Shown here in pieces: positions 45,280 to 54,566 of a DNA stretch of 64,000 nt; position 1 is the stretch's first letter, and every line of letters starts with the position of its first letter. The DNA is taken from positions 682,001 to 746,000 of the forward strand of contig NZ_CP156989.1 of assembly GCF_039880525.1 (NCBI RefSeq). Direction: 5' to 3'. The notes under the pieces are model-generated. The model worked only from the letters and a program-made list of their open reading frames with translations, ran no database searches and was not told the origin of the DNA. The position numbers were made by a program, and so were the translations under genes. The DNA is from Agrococcus sp. ProA11. Its GTDB lineage: Bacteria > Actinomycetota > Actinomycetes > Actinomycetales > Microbacteriaceae.

Positions 45280-46305
45280 ATGACTGAGGTCATCTACGAC
45301 GACGGTGCCGACCTCGGCATCATCCAGGGCAAGCAGGTCGCCATCATCGGCTACGGCTCGCAGGGCCACGCCCACGCGCAGAACCTGCGCGACTCGGGTG
45401 TCCAGGTGCGCGTCGGCCTGCAGCCGGAGTCGAAGAGCCGCGCGAAGGCGACGGAGGCCGGCTTCGAGGTGGGCACGCCCGCACAGGTCGCCGAGTGGGC
45501 AGACGTCGTCGTGCTCCTCGCTCCCGACCAGCACCAGCGCCACATCTACAACGACGAGGTCGCGCAGCACATGACCGAGGGCAAGACCCTCGTCTTCAGC
45601 CACGGCTTCAACGTGCGCTTCGGCTACATCGATGCGCCCGAGGGCATCGACGTCGTGCTCGTCGCCCCTAAGGGCCCGGGCCACACCGTGCGTCGCGAGT
45701 TCGAGGCAGGCCGCGGCGTGCCCGTCATCGTCGCCGTCGAGACGGATGCATCCGGCTCCGCCTGGGAGACGGCTTGGTCGTACTCGAAGGCGATCGGCGG
45801 CCTGCGTGCCGGCGGCATCAAGACCACCTTCACCGAGGAGACCGAGACCGACCTGTTCGGCGAGCAGGCTGTGCTCTGCGGCGGTGTCTCGCAGCTCGTG
45901 CAGTACGGCTTCGAGACCCTCACCGAGGCCGGCTACCAGCCGGAGATCGCCTACTTCGAGGTGCTGCACGAGCTGAAGCTCATCGTCGACCTCATGTGGG
46001 AGGGCGGCATCGCCAAGCAGCGCTGGTCGGTCAGCGACACGGCCGAGTACGGCGACTACGTCTCCGGCCCGCGCGTCGTCGACCCGAGCGTCAAGGAGAA
46101 CATGCAGGCGGTGCTGAAGGACATCCAGTCGGGTGCCTTCGCCGAGCGCTTCATCGGTGACCAGGATGCTGGCGGCCCCGAGTTCAAGGAGCTGCGCGCC
46201 AAGGCAGAGGGACACCCGATCGAGGCGACCGGCAAGAAGCTGCGCGGCCTGTTCGCGTGGGAGCAGCCCGACTCGGACTACGTCGACGGCAGCGCCCAGC
46301 GCTGA
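45280..46305 (+). CDS. ilvC: Ketol-acid reductoisomerase, class I
   Basis: A 341-residue NADPH/Mg2+ enzyme converting acetolactate to dihydroxyisovalerate. The Rossmann motif is IIGYGSQGHAHAQNLRDSG; later come LVAPKGPGHTVRREF and the KARI knot with DLFGEQAVLCGG and SDTAEYGDY. Short class I form. AGAAGGAG precedes ATG 45280, 63 nt after ilvN. A 14-bp terminator hairpin closes the operon. Confidence 0.97.
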   Translation: MTEVIYDDGADLGIIQGKQVAIIGYGSQGHAHAQNLRDSGVQVRVGLQPESKSRAKATEAGFEVGTPAQVAEWADVVVLLAPDQHQRHIYNDEVAQHMTEGKTLVFSHGFNVRFGYIDAPEGIDVVLVAPKGPGHTVRREFEAGRGVPVIVAVETDASGSAWETAWSYSKAIGGLRAGGIKTTFTEETETDLFGEQAVLCGGVSQLVQYGFETLTEAGYQPEIAYFEVLHELKLIVDLMWEGGIAKQRWSVSDTAEYGDYVSGPRVVDPSVKENMQAVLKDIQSGAFAERFIGDQDAGGPEFKELRAKAEGHPIEATGKKLRGLFAWEQPDSDYVDGSAQR

Positions 46306-46316
46306 CCCAGCGACCA

Positions 46317-46348
46317 GGAGGGCCGGGATCCCACGATCCCGGCCCTCC
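46317..46348 (+). terminator. Terminator of the ilv operon
   Basis: GGAGGGCCGGGATC pairs perfectly with GATCCCGGCCCTCC across CCAC, 11 nt after the ilvC stop. Confidence 0.8.
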
Positions 46349-46411
46349 GTCGTGCCCGCCCGCACCCGCATCCCGCCAACCGGGACGCACATGTCGTCCG
46401 ACGCGCCCGCC

Positions 46412-46522
46412 GGCGACCGTTTGGTACCGGTACCCGGGGGATGCGCGGGGTCGGGTGGCGGACCGGTACCGAATGGTCGCGTCGCGACCTCGGAGGCGAC
46501 CGTTTCGTACCGGTGGCCGGGG
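46412..46522. repeat. Three copies of a GGTACCGG-centred repeat, direct-inverted-direct
   Basis: Copies at 46412-46439 (+), 46460-46481 (-) and 46495-46522 (+) share GCGACCRTTYGGTACCGG with few changes. They fill most of the 304-bp gap between the ilvC stop and 46610, in which I see no gene. They may be regulator sites for the DUF2332 gene. Confidence 0.6.
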
Positions 46523-46609
46523 ATGGGCGGGGCCGAGCAGCGAGCTGGCGTCGCTGCGCGGAGCGGCGCGCGGCTGTCAGCGGCGCGGTGAGCGTGGCAA
46601 GGTGGGCGG

Positions 46610-47599
46610 GTGGAGAGCGTCAGCGGCGAGCGCAAGGTCAGTGAGGCCTACCTGCGGTGGGCGCGCGTCGAGGCCGAGGAGCGCTCGCCGCGCTACGCCG
46701 AGTGGGCGCGCGGCGTCGCAGCCGATGCGGTGCTCTGCAGCGCGATCGCTGAGCTCGAGCCGAGCAAGCGTCAGCCCAATCTGCTCTTCGCCGCTGCGCG
46801 CTTCGAGGGCGTGCCGTTGCAGCCGTGGGCCGACGTGCGCGACATGATCGCAGGCAGCTGGAGCCGCATCCGCGCCACCATGCTCGCCCACATGACCCAG
46901 ACGAACGAGGCGCGGCGCATGGCCACGCTGCTGCCCGCGATCGCGCACGTGCGCGGCCCCATCGCGCTCGTCGAGGTGGGCGCCTCCGCCGGACTCTGCC
47001 TCTACCCCGACCGCTGGCGCTACCGCTTCGGCCCCGGCAAGTACGTCGGCGATGCCGCGCTGCCGCTGCTCGAGACCGTCGCCTCGCCGTCGACGCCGCT
47101 GCCCGAGCATCCGCCCACCGTCGCCTGGCGCGGCGGCCTCGACCTGCAGCCGCTCGATCCCGACGAGCCCGAGACGAAGACCTGGCTCGAGGCGCTCGTG
47201 TGGCCGGATGCGAACGGCAACGTCGACGGGGTGCGCGTCGACCGGCTGCGCACCGCGCTCGCGATCGCCCGACGCGAGCGCGCGCACGTGCGGCGTGGCG
47301 ACCTGCGGCACGACACGCGCGCGGTGGTGGAGGAGGCCGCCCAGCATGCGCCGACCGTGGTCGTGTGGCACTCCGCCGTGCTCGCGTACGTCACCGCCTA
47401 CGACCGGGCCTCCTTCGCCGACCTGATGGGCGACCTGCCGGTGACCTGGGTGGCGAACGAGGGCGCCACGCTCGAGATCGGTCCGCCCGCGCCATGGGCG
47501 ACCGACGGCGACTTCGTGCTGCGGCGCGACGCGCAGCCGCTCGCGGTCACCGACCCGCACGGCGCCGCCATCACCTGGCTCGACGACATCGCGCGCTGA
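46610..47599 (+). CDS. DUF2332 family protein
   Basis: A 329-residue cytoplasmic protein typical of DUF2332 in length and pattern: EAYLRWARVEAEERSPRYAEW near the N-terminus, ALVEVGASAGLCLYPDRWRY (a methyltransferase-like glycine loop), VWHSAVLAYV and WVANEGATLEIG. The EVGASAGL loop suggests SAM or nucleotide binding; the function is unknown. GTG 46610. A short repeat array lies upstream. Confidence 0.88.
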   Translation: MESVSGERKVSEAYLRWARVEAEERSPRYAEWARGVAADAVLCSAIAELEPSKRQPNLLFAAARFEGVPLQPWADVRDMIAGSWSRIRATMLAHMTQTNEARRMATLLPAIAHVRGPIALVEVGASAGLCLYPDRWRYRFGPGKYVGDAALPLLETVASPSTPLPEHPPTVAWRGGLDLQPLDPDEPETKTWLEALVWPDANGNVDGVRVDRLRTALAIARRERAHVRRGDLRHDTRAVVEEAAQHAPTVVVWHSAVLAYVTAYDRASFADLMGDLPVTWVANEGATLEIGPPAPWATDGDFVLRRDAQPLAVTDPHGAAITWLDDIAR

Positions 47600-47698
47600 G
47601 GCTCCCTCGGGGCATCGCGGCGGCGGGCGAGCAGGACGCATCCGTACCTGGATGCTCGCCGATTGTGCATCCCGCGTCGCGCGCGTTGAGTGGAGCGC

Positions 47699-49171
47699 AT
47701 GACATCCCTCTGGCACGCGACAGGACCGAGCATCGACTTCGACGAGGCGGCGCAGCGAAGCGCGCACACGATCGTCGTCGGCGCTGGCATCACAGGCCTC
47801 GCGACCGCCGTGCTGCTCGCACGGCAGGGCGCCAGCGTCGTGGTGCTGGAGGCGCGCACGATCGGCTCGGTGGCGACGGGCAACACGACGGCGAAGCTGA
47901 GCCTGCTGCAGGGCGATCGCCTGCACCGCATCGAACGGCTCGCCCGCGCTGATGCAGTGCAGGCCTTCGTCGAGGGCTCGCGCGCGGGGCAGCGCTTCCT
48001 GCTCGAGATGCTCGAGCGCCGCGGCGAGTCGTTCGAGCTGCGGCCCGCGGTCTCCTACGCATCCACGCTCGAGGGAGCGCAGTCGCTCGAGCGTGAGCTG
48101 GCGGCCGCGCAGCGCCACGGCCTGCCCGTGACCGAAGGCGGCGCCGCGACGCTGCCGTTCGAGACGGCCGGCGCCATCGAGCTCGCCGATCAGGCGCAGC
48201 TGCAGCCGATGACCGTGCTCGCGGCACTCGCCGCCGAGCTGCGCGAGCACGGTGGATCGATCGTGCGCGCGACCGTGCGCGGCGTGCGACGCGCAGGCCC
48301 TGGAGTCGAGGTGGAGACGGATGACGGGCCCTGGCGCGCAGAGACCGCGGTGCTCGCGACGGGCTCGCCCGTGCCCGCGCGCGTGACCTCCGCGCTGCTG
48401 GAGGCCACCCGCTCCTACGCGGCCGCCTACCGCAGCGCGAGCTCGTTGCCGCAGTCGATGGCGCTGAGCGTCGACTCGCCGTCGAGGTCGCTGCGCACGG
48501 CGTCGAGTGCCGACGGCGAGGTGCTCGTCGCGGGCGGTCCCGGCCATGCGGTCGGCCGCCACGCAGATCCTCGGCGCCTCGTCGCAGAGCTGGACGGCTG
48601 GGTGCGATCGCACTGGCCGGATGCTGAGCGCACCCACGTCTGGAGCGCGCAGGACTACCGCACGCCGGACCGGCTGCCCTGGATCGGTGGCCGACCAGGC
48701 TCCGGCGCGCGCGTGCTGCTGGCGACGGGCTTCGACAAGTGGGGCATGACGGGCGGCACGCTGGCCGCGCTCGCCCTTGCGGGCCGGATCGCCGGTGCCG
48801 AGCCGGCATGGGCACGGACGCTCCGCCGCCGCGGCATCACCCCCGCTGCCGCGGGAAGGACCTTCGGTGCCGTCGGTGCGGTCGCGGCGGCGGAGCTGCG
48901 CACCGTGCCCGGGGCGCTCGCGCCCGCCGCGACGCCGCCGGAGGGCGAGGGGCGGCTCGGGCGCCGCGGCGTGCGACTGGTGGCGACATCGACGGTCGAG
49001 GGCCGCACGCGGGAGATCTCCGCGATCTGCCCGCACGTCGGGGCGCTCGTGGCATGGAACGCGCAGGAGCGCTCGTGGGATTGCACGGCGCACGGCTCAC
49101 GCTTCGCGCCCGATGGCGCACGGCTCGAGGGGCCGGCCGCCTGTCCGCTGCGCGCCTTGCGTCGCGCCTAG
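47699..49171 (+). CDS. FAD-dependent oxidoreductase with C-terminal Rieske domain
   Basis: A 490-residue fusion. Residues about 25-380 are a DAO-type flavoprotein with TIVVGAGITGLATAVLLARQ and a late FAD contact LLATGFDKWGMTGGTLAA. Residues about 410-490 form a Rieske [2Fe-2S] domain with ligands in ICPHVGALV and CTAHGSRF. Such fusions are known and may pass electrons from the flavin to the cluster; the substrate is unknown. ATG 47699 has TGGAG upstream; GTG 47690 is an alternative. Confidence 0.87.
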   Translation: MTSLWHATGPSIDFDEAAQRSAHTIVVGAGITGLATAVLLARQGASVVVLEARTIGSVATGNTTAKLSLLQGDRLHRIERLARADAVQAFVEGSRAGQRFLLEMLERRGESFELRPAVSYASTLEGAQSLERELAAAQRHGLPVTEGGAATLPFETAGAIELADQAQLQPMTVLAALAAELREHGGSIVRATVRGVRRAGPGVEVETDDGPWRAETAVLATGSPVPARVTSALLEATRSYAAAYRSASSLPQSMALSVDSPSRSLRTASSADGEVLVAGGPGHAVGRHADPRRLVAELDGWVRSHWPDAERTHVWSAQDYRTPDRLPWIGGRPGSGARVLLATGFDKWGMTGGTLAALALAGRIAGAEPAWARTLRRRGITPAAAGRTFGAVGAVAAAELRTVPGALAPAATPPEGEGRLGRRGVRLVATSTVEGRTREISAICPHVGALVAWNAQERSWDCTAHGSRFAPDGARLEGPAACPLRALRRA

Positions 49172-49202
49172 GCCGCACCCCACTCCGCACGCGGCCTCCG
49201 TA

Positions 49203-49361
49203 GGTCGAGGAGCACGTCGGCGGAGCCGACGCGTGTCACGAGGCCGAACCCGCCTCCGCAGGTCGAGGAGCACGTCGGCGGAGCCGACGCGTGTCACGAG
49301 GCCGAGCCCGCCTCCGCAGGTCGAGGAGCACGTCGGCGGAGCCGACGCGCGTCACGCGGCC
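49203..49361. repeat. REP array, three units at 58-bp period
   Basis: Units start at 49203, 49261 and 49319. Each is a 43-bp palindrome-like unit (GGTCGAGGAGCACGTCGGCG ... GTCACGAGGCC) with a 15-bp linker ending CCGCCTCC. The fourth unit would start at 49377 and is interrupted there by the IS110-type element. Confidence 0.9.
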
Positions 49362-49393
49362 GAGCCCGCCTCCGTAGGACAGTCCTATGGAAG

Positions 49394-50461
49394 TCAAGTG
49401 GGGTTGAGGTCGTGTTTCAGGGCGGCGAGGATTTCGCGGCAGAGGTAGCGCTTGAGGGCTCTGATGGCGTCTCGTTTGGAGTGTCCTTCGGCGAGTTTCT
49501 TGGCGAGGTAGGCCTGGGTGCGTGGGTCGTTCTTGATGCGGCCGATGATGATCATGTGGAGGGCGCGGTTGGCTTGCCGGTCGCCGCCGCGGTGGAGCCG
49601 CATGCGGTGGGTTTTGCCGGAGGAGACGGGCACGGGTGCTGCGCCGCAGAGGCGTGCGAAGGCGGCGCTGCTGTGGAGTCGGTCGATGTTGTTCGCGGCG
49701 GTGATGAGGAAGCGGGCCGCGGTGTGGACGCCGACGCCTGGTCGGGCGAGCAGGGTGGGTGCGGTCGCGGTGACGAGTGCTGCCAGGTCGGCGTCGGCGG
49801 TCGTGATCTCCGCGTCGAGGGCGCGGATCCGTTCGGCGAGCGCGCGCAGCGCCGCCTTGGCGGCCTGGACCGGTTCGACCAGACGTGTCCGGTCGGGGCG
49901 GAGTCCGCGCAGGGCGCGCAGCAGCGCCGCCCGCGGCATGCCTCGGAGCGGTTCTCGCAGCTGCTCGGGCGCGGTGACCAGGTGCGCGTGGACCTGGTTC
50001 ATCGCTTGGGTGCGCTGCTTGACGGCGAGGTCGCGGACGGCGGTGAGGAGGCGGATCGCTTCGGTGGCGCCGGTGGTGTCCTTGGGCGTGGCCGAGGCCA
50101 TGCCGGAGAGTGTCTTCTGCGCCGCGGCGACGGCGTCGATCGCGTCGTCCTTGCCGCGGCGGGCGCGGGTGGCCTTGTCGGTGGTGTTCACCTCCATCAC
50201 GGTCACCCCGGCGGCGGTCAGGTGGCGGGTGAGGCCGGCGCCGTAGGAGCCGGTCAGTTCGACACCGATCTTGTCGATGACGCCGTGCGCGGCCACGAAC
50301 GCGAGCAGCTGCCGGTAGCCGGGAGGTGATGCGGGGAACTGCTCGATCGCGAGCGGGCGGCCGGCCAAGTCGAGCACGGCCACGTGGTGCGTGTCTCTAT
50401 GCGTGTCGACGCCCGCGACGACGATTGTCCGCTGCGCCTGCTCGGGGTGGGTGATTAGCAT
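49394..50461 (-). CDS. IS110-family DEDD transposase (RNA-guided bridge recombinase type)
   Basis: A 355-residue recombinase. The N-terminal RuvC-like DEDD residues are D19 (VAGVDTHRDTHH), E68 (GVELTGSYG) and D106/D109 (KDDAIDA). A coiled coil follows, then a Transposase_20 domain with RPGVGVHTAARFL and LCGAAPVPVSSGKTHR, which holds the catalytic Ser. All motifs are intact, so it may be active. ATG 50461 has GGAG upstream; TTG 50476 is an alternative start. Confidence 0.93.
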   Translation of the reverse strand: MLITHPEQAQRTIVVAGVDTHRDTHHVAVLDLAGRPLAIEQFPASPPGYRQLLAFVAAHGVIDKIGVELTGSYGAGLTRHLTAAGVTVMEVNTTDKATRARRGKDDAIDAVAAAQKTLSGMASATPKDTTGATEAIRLLTAVRDLAVKQRTQAMNQVHAHLVTAPEQLREPLRGMPRAALLRALRGLRPDRTRLVEPVQAAKAALRALAERIRALDAEITTADADLAALVTATAPTLLARPGVGVHTAARFLITAANNIDRLHSSAAFARLCGAAPVPVSSGKTHRMRLHRGGDRQANRALHMIIIGRIKNDPRTQAYLAKKLAEGHSKRDAIRALKRYLCREILAALKHDLNPT

Positions 50462-50479
50462 GGGCTCTGTCTCCAATCG

Positions 50480-50700
50480 ATCGTGATCGGTTGGATGACC
50501 TCACCGGGCCGGGCGGACACAACATTGAGTAGTCGTGGTCGGACAGAGTCCTATTAGGTCACGTCCCCGCCCGGCTCGGCCTCCCGACCGAACCAAGGGC
50601 AGCGGCCCCAGATCCGTGACCGACAAGTCCTACGAATGACATCGAGAGAGTCGGGCGAGGAGAAGGCCAGGCCACGGACCCGGAACCACCACCCCCATCC
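50480..50700 (-). ncRNA. Predicted bridge-RNA region of the IS110 element
   Basis: About 220 nt of gene-free sequence upstream of the transposase, the position of bridge RNA in IS110-group elements. It contains GGACAGAGTCCTAT (50541-50554) and GACAAGTCCTACG (50622-50634), both close to the element's other end GGACAGTCCTAT (49377-49388), as expected if donor guide loops match the terminus. The exact RNA ends are unknown. Confidence 0.5.
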
Positions 50701-50705
50701 TCAAT

Positions 50706-50747
50706 GTCGAGGAGCACGTCGGTGGAGCCGACGCGCGTCACGAGACC
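50706..50747. repeat. REP fourth unit, right-hand part after the IS
   Basis: GTCGAGGAGCACGTCGGTGG ... GTCACGAGACC continues the unit split at 49377 and has two substitutions relative to units 1-3. Confidence 0.85.
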
Positions 50748-50762
50748 GGATCCGACCGTCCG

Positions 50763-51793
<1,031 letters not shown>

Positions 51794-51797
<4 letters not shown>

Positions 51798-53371
51798 GGT
51801 CCGCTCCGCTCGGTGATGGCGTCGCCGTGCTCGCGGTCGATCGTGGACGCCAGCACCAGCATGGCAGGCACGGCCGCGCTCGCGATAAGCGCCAGGGCGA
51901 AGGGCGCCGCAGCGGCATACTGCGAGATGTCCGTGCGTGCCCAGAGCGCGGTCGCGAGCGTGTCGACGCCCGTCGGGCGCAGCAGCAGGGTCGCGGGCAG
52001 CTCCTTGAGCGCCGCCACCGCGGCCAGCAGCGCGGCGATGGCGATGCCGGGGGAGGCGATGCGCGCCGTGGTGCTCAGCAGCGCGTCCACACGGCGTCGG
52101 CCCAGGCCGCGCGCCAGCTGCTCGAAGCGCTCCGGCACCCGCTCGAGCGCGGCGCGCACGCCCCCGACCGTGCGCGGGGTGGCCAGCAGCGCGGTGGCGG
52201 CGACCAGCAAACCGAACGACTGATACGCCCACGGCACGAGCGAGAGCGAGAGGAAGACGAGCGAGAGCCCGACCACGATGCCCGGCAGCGCGTGGGCGAT
52301 CGTGGCGGACCCCTCCAGCGCTCGGCTGAGCGGCGACGGGAAGCGCGTGGCGAGCAGGGCGACGGGAGCGGCAAGGGCGACCGCGAGCAGTCCCGCCGCG
52401 ACGGCGAGGCTCATCGAGGTGCCGGCCGCGTCGAGCAGTTCTGGCACGTCGAGCGCGGCGACGGCGTCGGCCGACAGCACGCGGCCGACGAGCACGCTCA
52501 CCGGCACGACGATCGCCGCGACGGGCGTCGCGAGCACCGCGGCGATCGCGACCGGGGTCCACCATCCGGCGTTCCACCGCAGCGGTGCGCGCGAGCGCGA
52601 CCGCGCAGCGGGCACGGCACGCCGCACCCGCTGCTCGAGCAGCACGAGCGCGATGGCCGCGATCACGAGCACCAGCCCGAGGAGCGCGGCGTAGGAGCGA
52701 TCGAAGCCCGCTCCCATGGCGCGGGCGATACCGGTCGACAGCGTCTCGACCCGCATGAGCGAGACGACGCCGAAGTCGGCGAGTGCATAGAGCCCCGCAA
52801 GCAGCGCCCCGGCGGTCGCGGCCGGCCGCACGATCGGCCAGGTCACCTGTGCCATTGCGGCGAGCGGGCCGCGCCCGAGCGAGCGAGCGGCGATCTCGAG
52901 CCCGGCCGGTGCCTGCCGGAGCGCGGCATAGACGGGCAATGTCACGTATGGGGTCGAGACGATCGTCAACTGCAGCCAGGCCGCCCAGAAGCCGCTCATG
53001 GAGGGCATGACGCCGAGCCAGCCGAACGCAGCGACGTAGGAGGGCATCGCGAGCGGCAGCGCGGCCGCCGTCAGCAGCAGCCGCGACGCGGGCAGCCGGA
53101 GTCGCGCGAGCAGCGTCGCCTGCAGCGTGCCGAGCACGCCGACCGACAGCATCACCGTGAGCGCCAGCCCGAGGCTCGTCAGCAGCAGCTGCCCGGTGCG
53201 CGGGCGCAGCACGAGCGGCAGCGCTGCGGCGGGGTCGCCGCCCAGCGCGCGCACCACGAGGTACACCACCGGCGCGGCGAGCAGGGCGACCGAGATGACG
53301 CCGAAGAGCGCGAGGAAGCGCGCGCCGCGCGGCAATGCGCGGCGGCGCGCGCTCCTCGGCGCGGTGATCAC
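51794..53371 (-). CDS. Iron(III)-type ABC transporter permease (FbpB-like, fused two-domain)
   Basis: A 525-residue permease made of two homologous halves with about 12 membrane helices. EAA-type cytoplasmic loops occur in each half (EIAARSLGRGPLAAMAQVTW and EQLARGLGRRRVDALLSTTA). FbpB-type proteins move ferric iron, thiamine or similar cargo. GTG 53371 lies 1 nt beyond the stop of the binding-protein gene. Confidence 0.9.
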
Positions 53372-53372
53372 C

Positions 53373-54443
53373 TCAGAGCAGGCCGTGCTCTGCCAGCATC
53401 GCCTGCGTCTCGGACAGCGAGGCGAGGTCGGCCAGGTCGAAGCCCTCGACGGCCAGCGACTCGATGGCCGGCAGTTCGGCCGCGGGCTCGACGCCGTCGA
53501 CCAGGGGGTACTCGAGGGTCTCGGTGACGAAGTACTCCTGCGCCGCGGGGGAGAGCAGGTATTCGATGAACGCCATCGCATCCTCGTCGCCGGCCGCGCC
53601 CGTCAGCAGGCCGGCTCCGGTGACGTTCACGATGCCGCCCGGGTCGCCGGGGAGGAACTGCAGCTGCGCGCGCATCTGGTCGGCGCCGAGCTCCTGCGCA
53701 TCCTCGAACCAGTAGTAGTGGTTGATGAGGCCGAAGTCGGCCTCGCCCGACTCCACCAGGTCGAGCGTCTGCCCGTTCGACTCCGTCAGGATCGGGTCGT
53801 TCTCGGCGATCGCCGCGACCCACGCATCCGCTGCCTCCTCGCCCTCGAGCACGCGCATTGCGGTGACGAAGGACTGGAAGGATGCGTTGCCGGGCGCGAA
53901 GGCGACGCGACCGCTGTACGAGGGGTCGGTGAGCTCGGCGATCGCCGTCGGCACCTCGTCCGCCGCGACATCCTCGCTGTCGTAGGCGATGACCCGTGCG
54001 CGGCCGGTCACGCCGACCCAGCTGCCATCCGTGGAGGTGAACTCGGCGGGCACGGCGCCGGTGAGCTCCTCCGGCAGGGTGGTGAGCATGCCGGCCTCGG
54101 CGAGGGCGCCGAGCGAGCCGGCATCCTGCGACCAGAAGACGTCGGCCGGGGTGCGGTCCTGCTCCTCGAGCAGCAGGGCCTCGAGCTCGGTGGAGGATGC
54201 GTAGCGCACCTCGGCGTCGATGCCCGTCTCCTCCTCGAATGCCTCGACGAGCGGACCGACGAGATCCTCGCTGCGGCCCGCGTAGAGCGTGAAGGCACCA
54301 TCGGCGTTGGACGCCGGCTCCGAGGAGTCTGCCGCGTCCGGCGTCGAGGCGCCGCAGCCGGTCAGCGCCAGGGCGGCGGCGGCGACCACGGCGAAGGCGG
54401 GCAGGGCTGCGCGTCGGGTGGGGCGAATGAACGCGTGCGGCAA
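53373..54443 (-). CDS. Iron(III) ABC transporter substrate-binding lipoprotein
   Basis: A 356-residue lipoprotein. A signal peptide with lipobox ALTGC places the lipidated C30 outside the membrane. TLYAGRSEDLVGPLVEAFEE is the start of the FbpA/FutA-type fold and NHYYWF supplies likely iron-binding tyrosines. The start is a rare TTG at 54443 with AAGGAG upstream; GTG 54515 lies in the promoter and is rejected. First gene of the iron operon. Confidence 0.9.
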   Translation of the reverse strand: MPHAFIRPTRRAALPAFAVVAAAALALTGCGASTPDAADSSEPASNADGAFTLYAGRSEDLVGPLVEAFEEETGIDAEVRYASSTELEALLLEEQDRTPADVFWSQDAGSLGALAEAGMLTTLPEELTGAVPAEFTSTDGSWVGVTGRARVIAYDSEDVAADEVPTAIAELTDPSYSGRVAFAPGNASFQSFVTAMRVLEGEEAADAWVAAIAENDPILTESNGQTLDLVESGEADFGLINHYYWFEDAQELGADQMRAQLQFLPGDPGGIVNVTGAGLLTGAAGDEDAMAFIEYLLSPAAQEYFVTETLEYPLVDGVEPAAELPAIESLAVEGFDLADLASLSETQAMLAEHGLL

Positions 54444-54495
54444 GGGAGCTCCTTGAAGTTCGGGATGGGGCGCGGGCGATCCAGATGTCGTCGGC

Positions 54496-54514
54496 GTAGG
54501 TAAGGCTACCCTCA
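54496..54514. promoter_or_regulatory. DtxR/IdeR-like iron box
   Basis: GTAGGTAAGGCTACCCTCA matches the DtxR-type consensus TWAGGTTAGSCTAACCTWA at 15 of 19 positions, 53 nt before the lipoprotein start, and overlaps the TAGCCT of the likely promoter. Confidence 0.65.
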
Positions 54515-54553
54515 CTCACCCTGTCGTGCGACCGTGCGTGAGGTTCGAATCGG

Positions 54554-54566
54554 TAGGATTGCCGCG
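54554..54566 (+). promoter_or_regulatory. Leaderless promoter -10 of the 54567 gene
   Basis: TAGGAT ends 7 nt before ATG 54567. Confidence 0.5.

Larger units (their letters stand above)
49378..50705 (-). mobile_element. Complete IS110-family insertion sequence (about 1.33 kb)
   Basis: Left flank, at exactly the 58-bp register, reads CCTCCGTAGG; right flank resumes GTCGAGGAGC at 50706. The element has a short (about 15 nt) end after the transposase stop and a long (about 240 nt) non-coding end before the start, without terminal inverted repeats or a target duplication. That is the IS110-group layout. Boundaries are accurate to 1-3 bp. Confidence 0.82.

Noticed and set aside
46306-46609. A small gene in the gap after ilvC
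   Set aside because: The open frames there are Arg/Gly-rich with no ribosome site; repeats explain the sequence.
49203-49361. CRISPR array
   Set aside because: Repeats are palindromic 43-bp units with nearly identical 15-bp linkers rather than unique spacers, and no cas genes are nearby.
50462-50476. TTG 50476 as the transposase start
   Set aside because: It would include GGAG inside the reading frame; ATG 50461 with that GGAG as ribosome site is better.
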